DNA of 64,000 nt from Ostrinia nubilalis (taxonomy: Eukaryota > Arthropoda > Insecta > Lepidoptera > Crambidae), in assembly GCF_963855985.1 (NCBI RefSeq), contig NC_087119.1, positions 6,178,001-6,242,000 on the forward strand, read 5' to 3'. The position numbers were made by a program, and so were the translations under genes. The stretch's first letter is position 1; the number at the start of each line of letters is the position of its first letter. Under the pieces are notes generated by a model. That model saw only the letters and a list, made by a program, of their open reading frames with translations. It made no database searches and had not been told where the DNA came from. Shown in pieces: positions 30,070 through 40,526 of the stretch.

Positions 30070-30470
30070 ATTGGTAAAATTTCGCATCGACAAAAATAAA
30101 CATAAAAAAAGATTCCATACAATATTGCAAACAGGGTCACAAGTAAAACTAACGACTACGAAATTTTGCGTACGTTTAAAGAAAATACAGGGATAAAAGG
30201 CGTTTGGAGAAATTTATACACGATAATTAACATAACCAGAAAATTTTTCTACAGTGAAAAATGTCGATCGGAATTTTTTATGCAAGAAAATAAAAAATAT
30301 CGGAAAATGCGTCTAACAAATCAGTTTAACAATAGCAGTCACTTCTTATTTCTATTATTTTATTAAAGTGCAACAGATGACACGGTTGGAACTTGGCCCC
30401 GTGCCTGAAGAAAAAAAACTATCTAGATCGTCCCGTACACACACACGCGCACCCAACCATGCGCGCTGAA
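30070..30470. other. AT-rich intergenic DNA, no gene seen
   Basis: A 66-codon frame at 30166-30366 is lysine- and phenylalanine-rich without a domain; treated as chance. Confidence 0.45.
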
Positions 30471-30474
30471 ACGG

Positions 30475-30640
30475 GCACTGCCCCATCTCTCTCATTTTAA
30501 AGGGAAAATGCATTTCGTCCTCTCGTTCAGTTTGCTGTACTTACACAGGCTTTCCTTCGCGTCGATGTATCTGTGTGCAACCTGCAGTTCGAAGCTCTTG
30601 TGACTCATGGGAGCCTGGTACTTCGCTCTAACCGTTAGAC
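30475..30640 (+). repeat. Array unit, 30.5 kb copy
   Basis: A is CCCCATCTCTCTCATTTTA (30481-30499), B is TTCGTCCTCTCG, and E is GACTCATGGGAGCCTGGTAC (30602-30621). The C block is replaced by CTTTCCTTCGCGTCG. Confidence 0.55.
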
Positions 30641-31079
30641 AAATAGTTCCGGATAGGAGAGGGTTACCTTAACTATTTTCGTGTAAAGGGCACTTAAGGC
30701 TCTGTTAGAAAAGCTACAAGTGAAATTCAATGCTTTGAAAATGTTTATTTTTTCTATAAATAGGTACAGATTGCTTCGTTGCATTTTAAGTAGATAAGCT
30801 AAAATTGAACTAGCAAAACCGTATTTTGACATTAATTAGTGATTAAAAATGATAATTTTTACAGGAACCAGACCAGCCAGAGCCAGACTTGACTTTTTTT
30901 CGACTAAGTATATTGACTGGTAATATGAATAATACTAAAAGCAAAAATATATTATTGACTAGTAAGTAATAATAGTTTTAGGTGAATAGAGCTAACTATG
31001 TATGCCTGTGAACGTGTGTGAGTGTATCTTTGTCGCATAAACACAGGTGATAGCTGTGTTTCGTTAGTAGTCTGGATCA

Positions 31080-31305
31080 ACATGAATGACGTCATCCCTT
31101 TCCCGATCAGTAAAGTATGGATGGTATTATCTCTCTTACTAGCACGTAGCTGCAATGTTAGCGGGACGCGGGGATGCATAAACTGGATACTTCCTATATG
31201 TAGTTGTTTTCCGTCGACTGGCTTTCTCCTCACTAGTCCTGGTGCCCTGGTAGAAATAGTTACAGAACACTTGTTGCAACCCAAGTGCAATTGCAAGTTT
31301 TTTTT
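31080..31305 (+). repeat. Array unit, 31.1 kb copy
   Basis: A CRE palindrome (31087-31094) fuses with block A (CATCCCTTTCCCGATC). B is TTATCTCTCTTAC, C is decayed, and E is CTCACTAGTCCTGGTGCCCT then GGTAG (about 31230-31255). The tail AACACTTGTTGCA can pair with TGCAATTGCAAGT around a short bulge. Open frames on both strands (30952-31315) have no domain. Confidence 0.55.
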
Positions 31306-31315
31306 TTACGCATAA

Positions 31316-31905
31316 CAAGGCAGGTATTTGACCACAAAGTACACGACTGGCACTTGCAGTAGAAGTCAGTTATTGTGTATACGTTTATCTTTTAAATAAA
31401 AATGAACCGCAAAATACGAGTATGTTGGTAAGCGCATAACTCAACAACGCCTGGACCTATTTTACCAATTTTTTTATGTTTTTTTAGGTTTTTACGGCGA
31501 CAAAAATTCGAATAATTTCCGGGAAAACCCCGGGAGAACATTAGGATACAGCCTAAGTTCATTGGAAATGATGTAGGATTCTAATGGTGAAATTGAACAT
31601 TGTATCTGATAATTTAAGAGCTAAATACCTACTGTTAGCGGCCGGTAGATCTATTCTCATAAAAGATCGGATACTACACTTAGCACAATAGCGCGGGGAT
31701 TCGTCACCGCGTCCCTTTATTCTAACGTTTGATTCTAATGCGACATTGACGAGCTCATTAGCTATAACAATACCGCTATTTTAACGTTTTAAATTTTTCA
31801 CAAGTAACAATACAAAGATAATAATCATACTTCGTAGTGCAGGTATAAAATATTCCACGTGGTAGCGCGTAGTACCAGACACCAGTACATACAAACTTTT
31901 ACAAA
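31316..31905. other. Intergenic DNA with a repeat scrap
   Basis: 31316-31350 is the GGCAGGTATTTGACCACAA fragment family. Nothing else recognised. Confidence 0.4.
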
Positions 31906-31909
31906 GGCT

Positions 31910-32215
31910 TTATTGAGATGATTTCTATCTCTTTCAATCACGAGTAAAATTCTCGTTTCATCACTACTTTCGATAATAATGCGTTAATGTGTACGTAATA
32001 CTTTATTGAAATTGTCACCATCTCTCTCAAACATACCAAAAGTCGTTATATTTCATCTCGTTTAGGTGGGGCACTCATTCCACCACCACCCTGTAGTCGT
32101 ATATCTAGAATTCGTTTACTTGTGTAGCTTTAGTTTCGCGGGTAAATGCGATCTCTTTATATTTCATGATGCCCTGGTACATTTAGTTTAAAACAGTTTT
32201 GTTTACCCCAAATTG
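31910..32215 (+). repeat. Array units, 31.9-32.2 kb (partial plus full)
   Basis: First A is TTTCTATCTCTTTCAATCAC (31922-31941) with B CGTTTCATCAC. Second unit: A is CACCATCTCTCTCAAACATA (about 32010-32029), B is TATTTCATCTCG, C is CATTCCACCACCACCCTG, and E is TTTCATGATGCCCTGGTACA (32162-32181). Confidence 0.6.
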
Positions 32216-32543
32216 TAAATTTAAACAAAAAATTCGCTTGCAATTTTGAACATAATAGGTATGATTAACCAGACACTTTAACTAGACCCCTTAACAGGCA
32301 TTGTATGTTTTTTTTTATTCGGACTTTATTACAAGGGGAATAAGATTCAAAATGTGATAATACTTTAGTTAGTAGTGGAGTAAAACTGTAATATTATGTA
32401 TTAGATAGAATTTACAGTGGAAGTATTTGGATTAAAAAATCCGGCATATAAAGATTGTCAAGAAATGTTTACAGCGTTAAGTAATGTTATGAGTGCACAT
32501 ATGAGTCTTGTAGGGCTTTCAATAGTTTATGAAGATAGGTACG

Positions 32544-32683
32544 TACAGTCAGCGTCAAATAGCTCGTGACACCGACACAGTGGCAAAAAAGTTGACAACA
32601 CAACCTTATTCCAATTGTAACAAAGACGTGTTGCGATCTTTTTGGCTACTTTGGATGTCACGAACTATTTGACGCTGACTGTA
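32544..32683. mobile_element. Foldback MITE
   Basis: Inverted ends TACAGTCAGCGTCAAATAGC and AACTATTTGACGCTGACTGT, with TCGTGACA/TGTCACGA adjoining. 140 bp. Confidence 0.8.
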
Positions 32684-32804
32684 TTTCGTTACGCGTAGTT
32701 AATTTAATTTTTATTATGATGGAAAATAAGGTTCATAATGCATTGTAATTTGATTTCATGCCAAAGGCAGTTGTTTGTACACAGTGTAAGTGAGTGTAGC
32801 CATT

Positions 32805-33215
32805 TAATTGCTGTGATTTCTATCCCTTTTCACCACATGGCATTCCAATATTTCGCTCGCTCGTGTATGTATTTCTAGGATTACATTGATAGTATTTAGA
32901 TGTGTGTGTGCCTGCAATCAATGGTACCTCTTTAAAAGTTCTGGTTTCCTGGTTGAGTTATGTTTTGAATGACTGGACAACGGGGTAGTCTAAATACATA
33001 AGTTTATGTACTAGTTTATTGAATGAACTGCATCTGTGTTAGTGGAATGGCATCTCTATCAATCGTATAGAGATCTCGACGTTCCATCTCAGTTGTTTGA
33101 TGCGATACCCCCTCGTCCCTCATCCCACAGCGCTAGAATTCTTTTTAAAATATTATGAACGAATACCTCTTCACGATTTATAGTTGCCTGGTACCTTGCC
33201 TCGGATGTTTGCCCA
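32805..33215 (+). repeat. Array units, 32.8-33.2 kb (two in tandem)
   Basis: Unit 1: A is TGATTTCTATCCCTTTTCAC (32813-32832) and E is AAAAGTTCTGGTTTCCTGGT (32935-32954). Unit 2: A is TGGCATCTCTATCAATCGTA, B is GTTCCATCTCAGTTG, C is TACCCCCTCGTCCCTCATCC, and E is CACGATTTATAGTTGCCTGG then TACC (about 33172-33195). Confidence 0.65.
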
Positions 33216-33534
33216 CGCTATATTTTTCATTCGAAGCTGTAGCGAATTATTTATGTAATCTGCGTTCAGCGAATGTATGAACTAGTAGTATTACGATTAG
33301 CTTGTCTAATATTGAACTGTAATCTAAAATTTTAAATCTATCCAGAAAGTATAAAATGTAATAAATAAAAGTAACAGATAGTTGAAATAAACAATATTTA
33401 AAAAAATAACTATCCCAATACAATTAAAAGTACCTACTTACTTAAATATTAAAATTATACAGAGTTTCTTTCCCACAACAGTAATGCAACCTTATTAACT
33501 AACGTAGAGATGCACTTTTACCAAAGATAGCACA
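33216..33534. other. AT-rich intergenic DNA, no gene seen
   Basis: Nothing recognised. Confidence 0.4.
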
Positions 33535-33650
33535 CTCGTAGCTTTGCTACGAAAAGCTACGAAAACAGTCTCGGACGGTTCATACTACGAGATTCTGTTT
33601 CGTCGCTACGAAGCTTCCCCTTCATAGTACGAACGTATCTCGCGAATTAT
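33535..33650. repeat. TACGA-type palindromic repeat, copy 1
   Basis: Repeated GCTACGAA and its complement (GCTACGAAAAGCTACGAAAA, then TTCGTCGCTACGAAGC). Related copies occur at about 37160-37240, 42520-42595, 45350-45430 and 58470-58535. Confidence 0.5.
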
Positions 33651-33919
33651 GAGTAAAATAAATTATCAGATACTATATACATTATTTTTATCCATGTGAT
33701 GTGACATAGGCGAACATGTCGTAGGTACTCATGTTTCTGGAGGACTTTTATTTTCTTGACTGCCCGAATCGGTACACATTTTGAATTGACTTTTTGAGTT
33801 AAGTCCTTGTGTTCTTAAGCTGTAGGTACTTTCCAACTTCCGACAGCATGACTACTACTCGCACGGATTGCACGAACTTGTGATGTACATAATGAGTAGT
33901 GACAGAAAATACTTTCATT

Positions 33920-34330
33920 GTGTGCTTGTCACAACACATACGAGCAGATTTTGAACAGATTGCAACACCACCATGGATTCCTGAGACCCTGGTGCATTAA
34001 ACCTCGTGCGAAGTCCCCGGATGGATTTACAGTCATGGACACGAAAAACAGCATCTTTTGGAACCCTATCTCAAGGGACTAGGAGCTGGAATCAACCTTG
34101 TTTTGTCGGATACTGTATTCAGATACAATGGACCAATCCGAAACATCCCATGTAAACTCAATACGTGCTTTGGATCAGTCTACAACATGTGTGTGTTTTT
34201 CTGTGCAAAACTTACGCACACTAACAAAAAATGCACATGAAGCTATTTGGTTGCCATGGAAACCGCGTCATTGGCCAGGCACGGGCTTTGACGCCATCCC
34301 TTACATTTATGTGCAAACTTGACATTCTAT
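33920..34330 (+). repeat. Array unit, long subtype, 34.0 kb copy
   Basis: The long subtype carries extra blocks after E. TTTGAACAGATTGCAACACC precedes E (GAGACCCTGGTGC, about 33981-33993). Then come CCCCGGATGGATTTACAGTC, AACCCTATCTCAAGGGACTA, GAGCTGGAATCAACCTTG, a CCAAT box (34133) and an X-box-like GTTGCCATGGAAAC (34250-34263). Two overlapping short frames are not conserved between copies. Confidence 0.65.
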
Positions 34331-34399
34331 CTCTGTTGTTTTCGGTAGTGCATATGTGACAGTGTTATGTAGATAGAAACTTAATAAAGCTCACCTAGC

Positions 34400-34800
34400 G
34401 AAATGACAGACTTATCCTTATCCCTTTCAGGCAAAGGCACCGTTTGACTTCCTATCTCAGTCCTTTATTCCCAAATTCTCGCGTTTAGATTTCCTATTAT
34501 TATAGACTTAAGTTTGTGTGCATGTGTTTCACACATACGAACTTGTCTGGAACAATTTGCAACGCACCACCATCGGTTTCTGCGAGCCTGGTGCGTCAAA
34601 GCTCTGTGGCCCCCGGATGGATTTACAGTCGTGAACTCGATAAATAGCTCCCTTTTAAACCCTATTTCAAAGGACTATGAGCTGGATTCAACCTTCATTT
34701 GCTGTGCACTGTATGTGTCCTAGACGAAATTTACCATGAACGCGTCCCGTCTGTTTACGCGGGCTTGGCCAGTGCGATCTTGATACCCTAACAGGACGCA
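34400..34800 (+). repeat. Array unit, long subtype, 34.5 kb copy
   Basis: A is TTATCCCTTTCAGGCAAAGG, B is CCTATCTCAGTCC, then TTTCACACATACGAACTTGT and CTGGAACAATTTGCAACGC lead to E GCGAGCCTGGTGCG (34581-34594), followed by CCCCGGATGGATTTACAGTC and the GAGCTGGATTCAACC block. Confidence 0.65.
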
Positions 34801-34899
34801 CCGCTTTTATGCTCCCGAAATACTACCTCCTAGCGCTCGTATGAGCAGAGTATAACATATTATGTATACTACGTTTGTACTAAATCCGTGCTTCAACTT

Positions 34900-35165
34900 G
34901 AATGAGTAGTTCATCCCGCTCAAACCTAGTGAACGTTATAACCATTCATCTCTTTTGCTCGTTGCAGCAATGCCCCCGCGCCCCGCACTTGTACACATAT
35001 ATCCTAGTAATGCAACTATTGCACTGGCAGATGTATGCTTCCTAATAGCAATAAGCGCCGATCTCCTCAAGAGTTGTGTTGTCCTGGTAGAATGGATGCA
35101 AAAATGCATTCCTTGCACCGTTGTGCAACAGTCTGGTGGTGGTGCGGAAGCGCTTGCATTATGAC
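34900..35165 (+). repeat. Array unit, TL subtype, 34.9 kb copy
   Basis: One of four closely alike units (others at 42.9, 48.8 and 59.5 kb). A is TTCATCCCGCTCAAACCTAG (34910-34929), B is TTCATCTCTTTTGC, C is GCCCCCGCGCCCCGCACTTG (34972-34991), and E is CTCAAGAGTTGTGTTGTCCT then GGTAG (about 35066-35090). The tail TTGCACCGTTGTGCAA is a 6-bp hairpin. Frames on both strands stay open in all four units, which weighs against reading either as a gene. Confidence 0.7.
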
Positions 35166-35219
35166 ATCATAATATCCAAAATTTTTATAGGTATCTTGAG
35201 TAAATTTTTCCGAGTTTTG

Positions 35220-35464
35220 AAAAAAAAAAACAAATATACTAATTATTTTTACCTATTTGTGCTACATTTTAATTCGTCCTACCTATTTATCCAAAAATGC
35301 CTTGTCTCCGGCGTCGTAGTGCAGCAAACTGCAATAAATTGCACTCAGATATTCTAGATTTAATTTGTTTATTTAATTTTAATATCAGAAAAAAGAAATC
35401 TCTCTCTATTCCTAGGCGGGAGATAATATGGAATATTTTATTGATGTTTTTTGTACAATGAGGG
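35220..35464. other. AT-rich part of the higher-order duplication
   Basis: 35290-35350 (AAATGCCTTGTCTCCGGC, GTGCAGCAAACTGCAATAAA) corresponds to 37520-37590 in the second copy of the 34.9-39.2 kb duplication. No gene. Confidence 0.45.
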
Positions 35465-35572
35465 TTTTCATTTCAGAGGCTCCTTAAGAGCATATGACGA
35501 TTTGTAAGAACTATTTATTAGTCTAAACAAATAAAGAAATTTTGACTTTGACTTTGACTTTGACTTTGACTA
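35465..35572 (+). mobile_element. Non-LTR 3' end with (TTGACT)n tail
   Basis: GGCTCCTTAAGAGC, GACGATTTGTAAGAACTATT, then four TTTGAC repeats. Same family as 25156-25400 and 62628-62812. Confidence 0.65.
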
Positions 35573-35790
35573 CAGTACCTACAGGGTTGTTACTTGCTTT
35601 CAATGAGGGGTTAGTTAATAGTCAGTACTTAAGTTCGGGTCTAGATGTCAGGTAATAAGCGTTTCAAACTAGAATAAAAATTAAATCTTGATGATGAAAC
35701 GTTATTTTCCGAGCAGGTTTTTAGCAAAAACTGTACAAAAACTTTCAGAAGTTCTTTATTTAAATAAGTTTACATCTAGTATTAGGTAAA
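35573..35790 (+). repeat. Recently duplicated segment D, copy 1
   Basis: About 190 bp nearly identical to 38150-38345, including GAGGGGTTAGTTAATAGTCA, TCGGGTCTAGATGTCAGGTA and CTTGATGATGAAAC. More diverged relatives are at 37855-37930 and 43500-43620. Confidence 0.65.
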
Positions 35791-36019
35791 TACTCGTGCA
35801 TTTTGCTTATGCTTCGATTTCACGGACGTGAAGATTAATTAATTTCATGGGTAGATTTTACATACTGTCTCTCTAGTTTGCGGTAGTTCATTTCTGAAAC
35901 GCATTCAATTCCTATCGTGAAAACCTAAATACCTCTTTCAAATTATTACTATAACCTCGAATTTCTGCCTACGTGGCAGTGTTGTGTACATAATGCTCAT
36001 ATTGTAGTTAATTTACAAA

Positions 36020-36700
36020 CTTTATCTGTATCCCGTTCAAGCATAGGCACAGTCTGACGTCCTATCTCTGTCCTTCATTCCCAAATTCGCCCGTTTGGAT
36101 TTCCTATTATAGATTTAACTTTGTATGCATGGATTTCACACATACGAGCTTGTCTGGAACAGTTTGCAACGTACCTCCATCGTTTTCTGCGACCCTGGCG
36201 CGTCAAAGCTCTAGCGTGGCCCCCGGATGGATTTACAGTCAAAAACACGAAAACTAGCTCTTTTAAACTCTATTTTAATGGGCTACGAGCTGGATTCAAT
36301 CTTCATTTGCTGCGCAATGTATGTGTCCTAGATGAAATTCACCATAACCCATGGCAAAGAGTCCTTGCCAGTGCGTATTTCCTATTATAGACTTAATTTT
36401 GTGTGCAGGTGTTTCACACATACAAACTTATTTGGAACTGTTTGCAATTTACCACCATCGGTTTCTGCGACCCTAGTGCGTCAAATATCTGTAGCCCCCG
36501 GATGGATTTACAATCGTGAACTCAAAAAAGAGCTCCCTTTTTAACCCTATTTCAAGGGGCTATGAGCTGGATTCAACCTTTATGTGCTGTATACTGTATG
36601 TACCACAAACAAATATCACCATGGCCATAGTCCTTGCCAGTGCGATCTTGGTACCCTAACAGGACGCACGGCTTTTATGCTCCGTAATTTCCATCTCCTA
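36020..36700 (+). repeat. Array units, long subtype, two in tandem (36.0-36.7 kb)
   Basis: Unit 1: A is TATCCCGTTCAAGCATAGGC, B is CCTATCTCTGTCC, then TTCACACATACGAGCTTGTC, E GCGACCCTGGCGCG (about 36189), CCCCGGATGGATTTACAGTC and GAGCTGGATTCAATCTTC. Unit 2 starts at about 36395 with the TTTCACACATAC block, E GCGACCCTAGTGCG (about 36468), then CCCCGGATGGATTTACAATC. CCAAT and X-box are lost here. Confidence 0.65.
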
Positions 36701-36925
36701 GTGCTTATGGGTTCGTGGATATACCTTTCTCATTCCATCACCATCTGTCTGTCTCTATTAGCACCAATACACTCACAGAGAGTTATCGATACAGAGACTG
36801 CGTGTGTGTGTGACACAACTGTTTGTTGCAGCGCGGGCTTCGCCAGTGCATTTTTGAAAGCCTAACATGATGCACGTTTTTGCTCTGTAATGCCACCCCT
36901 TAGTGTCTATGGGTCCCTGGTCTAG
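36700..36925 (+). repeat. Array unit, third subtype, 36.8 kb copy
   Basis: ATATACCTTTCTCATTCCAT, CATCTGTCTGTCTCTATTAG, GACACAACTGTTTGTTGCAG, CGCGGGCTTCGCCAGTGCAT, then E-like ATGGGTCCCTGGTC (36899-36912). Nearly the same sequence is at 38995-39195; diverged copies lie at 41.8, 44.9 and 58.0 kb. Confidence 0.6.
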
Positions 36926-37019
36926 AACCTTTGCCAAGATTGTGGTATATATTATTTTGTTTTTAAACAACCTTTGATGTTTCAATTCATAATGTAAAAG
37001 AATCTCACGAATATATAAT

Positions 37020-37785
37020 AATGCCTGCGCTGCCTTACTCTGGCTTTCATTCTAGCCTCCGCTACTGGTTACATATTATACTGGTTCTTATAGCCTATTG
37101 AATCTGATATTTGACTTTGTAAATAAGTCTTACGCATTTAAATTTTAACCTGCGGTTAGCTACGACGTTTTATGTATCTGCGATTAGCTACGACGCGTAG
37201 ACAGATCTGCTACGAAATGCTACGAAGGAGTTTGCTGTCTACTAAATGCAATGCAATGCAATGCAATTAAATGGATGAAAAGAAAAACAATATATCCACC
37301 CATGTTGACCCATGTCCACCAAGTAGAATGGATGCAAAAAACGCAACTTGCATCTAGTGAAGCAAGCTCTTGCATCTTGACATCATATTATTCTAGTAGT
37401 TTAAAGGTATCCGAGTTAATTTTCAGTTTTAAAAAGTCAAATAACAATTATTCAAAAAATATAGGAAACATTTAGTTATTGGGTGTGTAACTATTTATGT
37501 TTGAGTTATATACTCCTATTATTATTCCAGAAATGCCTTGTGTGCATTGTGGTGCAGCTAGCTGCAAATAGGCTGAATGCAATTAATAAAGGTTTAATTG
37601 ATTAACTTAATTAATGTTTAAAAAAATTATTATTCTTACGCTCTTTTTCCGCCTAGGAGGAGATGTAAGGTACTTAATTACATTAATGTCTGTATAATTA
37701 ACCGATATAGCTGTAGATGCAACTACTAGATCTAACCGGTGACCTACATACGAAGCTTTCTGGTGATATTTAGTCATTAGTATCA
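37020..37785. other. Start of the second copy of a higher-order duplication
   Basis: 37160-37240 is a TACGA-type palindrome. From about 37290 the order of landmarks (GAATGGATGCAAAAA, AAATGCCTTGTG, TGCAGCTAGCTGCAAAT) follows 35090-35350. No gene. Confidence 0.45.
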
Positions 37786-37789
37786 GTTA

Positions 37790-37805
37790 CTGCCACCTAG
37801 TGTCC
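37790..37805 (-). promoter_or_regulatory. CTCF-like motif
   Basis: The minus strand reads GGACACTAGGTGGCAG, a close match to the CTCF core. Related sites at 38106-38121 and 43449-43464 sit in the same repeated context (GTTACTGCCACC, then ACGGTGCCTCA or ACGGTGGCTCA downstream). Confidence 0.4.
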
Positions 37806-38105
37806 TGAAACGGTGCCTCATTGTACCACACTACAGAGTGGTTTACATGCTGTTAATGTGGGGTTGGTTAGTAGTCAGTACGTAGGTTCAGGTCTAGATG
37901 GCAGTTAATTAGTGTTTCCTGAATTTAGAGGTTTCTAAAAATATTTTTTCTCGTTCATTTCTTGGGCAAAAGATATATTATTGTTGGAGATGTTCGTTTT
38001 GTACGACTGACCAATATAGCTGAAGTTTTGACTAAATAAGAAGTCCGAACTTTGACCTACGATTACGAAGGTTTTTGTGATTTACCGTATCATATTTACC
38101 AGTTA

Positions 38106-38121
38106 CTGCCACCTTGTGTCC
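38106..38121 (-). promoter_or_regulatory. CTCF-like motif
   Basis: The minus strand reads GGACACAAGGTGGCAG; one base differs from the 37790 site. Confidence 0.35.
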
Positions 38122-38149
38122 TGAAACGGTGGCTCAATGTACTATTAGT

Positions 38150-38345
38150 ACAGGGTTGTTACTTGCTGTCAATGAGGGGTTAGTTAATAGTCAGTACTTA
38201 AGTTCGGGTCTAGATGTCAGGTAATAAGCGTTTCAAAGTAGAATAAAAAATAAATCTTGATGATGAAACATAATTTTCCGAGCAGCTTTTTAGCAAAAAT
38301 TGCACAAAAACTTTCAGAAGGGTTGGTTATTAAATAAATTTATTA
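38150..38345 (+). repeat. Recently duplicated segment D, copy 2
   Basis: Near-identical to 35573-35790, with a handful of differences (for example GAAACATAATTTTCC versus GAAACGTTATTTTCC). The identity is much higher than between array units, so the duplication is younger than the array. Confidence 0.65.
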
Positions 38346-38474
38346 TTAATTAAACAAAAGTTATATTATGCAACTCAACGTAAGTAAATAAGTTTGTACA
38401 TATATCAACATATTACGTCTAGTAATCGGTAAATACATGATGTTCAAATGCTTATTTAGCTGGTTCATTGACAT

Positions 38475-38575
38475 TGACGTACGCTCGTTCCACGTAAATC
38501 CAGGTTTGCGAGCTCCAGTAATGCAGGATCCTGCATAACTGGATTGTTGTGTGAACGGAACAATAAACGGGATAT
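38475..38575 (-). repeat. Dispersed repeat P, copy 3
   Basis: Minus-strand match to 1338-1412 and 29036-29095 (GTTCACACAACAATCCAG, GGATCCTGCATTACTGGAG). Confidence 0.4.
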
Positions 38576-38659
38576 TTGTAACAATCACTCACATTCATGA
38601 GTAGACTTGACATTCTATGTATCTCTGTTGTTTTCAGTGGTGCATCTGTGTAGCGAATT

Positions 38660-39200
38660 TACTGACGTTATATCCCGTTCAAGCATAGGCACAGTTTGGC
38701 GTCCTATCTCTGTGCTTCAATCCCAAATTCTCGCGTTTGGATTTCCTATAGATTTAACTTTGTATGCATGGGTTTCACACATACGAGCTTGTCTGGAACA
38801 GTTTGCAACGTACCACCATCGTTTTCTGCGACCCTAGTACATCAAAGCTCTAGCAAGGTCCCCGGATGGATTTACAATAGTGAACTCAAAAAAGAGCTCC
38901 CTTTTAAACCCTATTTCAAAGGGCTATGAGCTGGATTCAACCTTCATTTGCTGTACACTGTATGTATCACAAATATCACTATAGCCATAGTCCTTGCCAG
39001 GAGCTCGTGGATATACCTTTCTCATTCCATCACCATCTGTCTGTCTCTATTAGCACGAATACATTTACAAAGAGCTATAGATACAGAGACGTGTATGTGT
39101 GACACAACTGTTTGTTGCAGCGCGGGCTTTGCCAGTGCATTTTTGAAAGCCTAATCAATAATGCCACCCCTTGGTATCTATGGGTCCCTGGTCTACTAAT
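38660..39200 (+). repeat. Array units, long plus third subtype (38.7-39.2 kb)
   Basis: Near copy of 36020-36365 followed by a near copy of 36700-36920. Landmarks: TATCCCGTTCAAGCATAGGC, GTCCTATCTCTGTGC, TTCACACATACGAGCTTGTC, E GCGACCCTAGTAC (about 38827), CCCCGGATGGATTTACAATA, GAGCTGGATTCAACC, GACACAACTGTTTGTTGCAG, and final E ATGGGTCCCTGGTC (39179-39192). Confidence 0.65.
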
Positions 39201-39294
39201 GTATAAGAATCTTCATAATGTAAATGCGCAATTATAAGTATTTCGGGATAATTTTATACTCAAGGCTTAAGATACCGAGATTAGTAGTCCTACT

Positions 39295-39775
39295 TTATAA
39301 ATGCGAAAGTTTGTATGGATGTTAACATTGTGATGTCTCCGCCTTGGAGACGTAAATAAAAGTTGTTTCTATTTGAAGATACTGTCTTTTATTTTCGATT
39401 AAACACAGAGCTTACAAGATTGCCTATCGCCATTTTGCCTTGCGAATCAAGAAGAAGGAATCTCGGATACACATCCTGAATAATGCTTTTAAACTAGCTA
39501 CGTTTGGATACGCGCTTATAATAACAAATTAAATACCGATATAAAATAACGATACATAACAAACATATTTGTTATTCTTTCACGCAGAAACTACTGAACG
39601 GATTTTGATGAAACTTATAACCCAAAATAACCACCTGCGGCCATATCATCACTCACCATCAGCTGAGGTTCAGGCCAAGAGCTTCCTCGTTGTGTATAAA
39701 TAAAAACATATAGGCTATATTTATGATGCTCTGTGACAAACTAAATTTCACACGGGTGAAGCCGCGTGCTGATAA
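39295..39775 (+). mobile_element. RTE-like 3' end split by another insertion
   Basis: The element starts AAATGCGAAAGTTTGTATGG (39299), is interrupted after GGATGT by about 230 bp, and resumes at TTTGTTATTCTTTCACGC (39569) through CTGAACGGATTTTGATGAAA to ACACGGGTGAAGCCGCGTGC. The insert (about 39336-39567) begins TGTTAACATTGTGATGTCTC and may be a small LTR or MITE; ends unclear. Confidence 0.5.
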
Positions 39776-39827
39776 TAAAAATTTAAAAAAATCTATACAT
39801 TACACAATGTGTCATATATAGATTACC

Positions 39828-39900
39828 AGGACCCGGTTGGTTTCGATCCAGCTACCTCTCGCATGCCAGGCAAGCGCTCTCCCAACTGAGCTACGAGTCC
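39828..39900 (-). tRNA. tRNA-Ala(GGC)-like
   Basis: On the minus strand: acceptor GGACTCG/CGGGTCC (one G-T pair), D arm with TAGCTCAGTTGGGAGAGC, anticodon arm CTTGC-CTGGCAT-GCGAG with anticodon GGC, T arm GCTGG-ATCGAAA-CCAAC (one mismatch). Box A and box B sequences are canonical. No T-run follows within the first 30 nt. Eukaryotic alanine decoding normally uses AGC rather than GGC, so this is more likely a tRNA-derived repeat or pseudogene than a working tRNA. Confidence 0.55.
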
Positions 39901-39904
39901 AGTT

Positions 39905-40525
39905 TACTAGCGACGAAATTCATCATATCTTTCAGGATTTTCACGTTTTCAATTTGATGAAAATGCACTAATATAAGATTAGAATAATAACTGTACTCCG
40001 AGTACGAATAAATATCGTTCTCGTTATGGTTTAGAAGTTTATTTTTATGAATACCATGGTTTAGAAAAGTTTTTTTTTTTTCATAAAAACCAGAACAGCG
40101 CTACTATTTACGATCTTTATTTATTTTAATTTATTGATTTAGAAAATTAAGTTTTGTTTAAAATTAACAAGTTACAAAAGGATCTACATAATATTATAAT
40201 TAGCCAAATAAATAAAAGTAGCGGAAAAAATAAGGGTAATTTAACTGTAATTTTTATATTACAGCTAATATAAAGGATGATTTTGTAATCAGTCTCAATA
40301 CTTTTAAATAAGCTCTATAGAACAAAGTAACAGTATAACTTTTCTTAATTATTTTAATCGTGGTATTTTTAGCGAAAAAAATTACTGAATTTTTGACGTT
40401 TGTCAAAGTTAAAGTAAGATGGTGCAACCCAGCCTTAGGTGTACTAATCAGTGTAGTAGCCAGGATTTTCTCCCAACAACTTACTAATAATCTTTTAATT
40501 AAAAAACTAAAAAAAATATTGCTAT
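39905..40525. other. AT-rich intergenic DNA with half a MITE
   Basis: 40391-40437 is the right half of the MITE seen at 12797-12916 (GACGTTTGTCAAAGTTAAAG, GATGGTGCAACCCAGCCTTA). The 108-codon minus-strand frame here runs through that MITE, so it is not a gene. Confidence 0.5.
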
Positions 40526-40526
40526 A

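Noticed and set aside
30952..31315. Overlapping 114- and 97-codon frames on both strands
   Set aside because: Both read through array blocks A to E of the 31.1 kb unit, and no residues are kept in other units.
35552..35572. (TTTGAC)n as an independent microsatellite
   Set aside because: It is the 3' tail of a non-LTR retrotransposon fragment, as at 25.4 and 62.8 kb.
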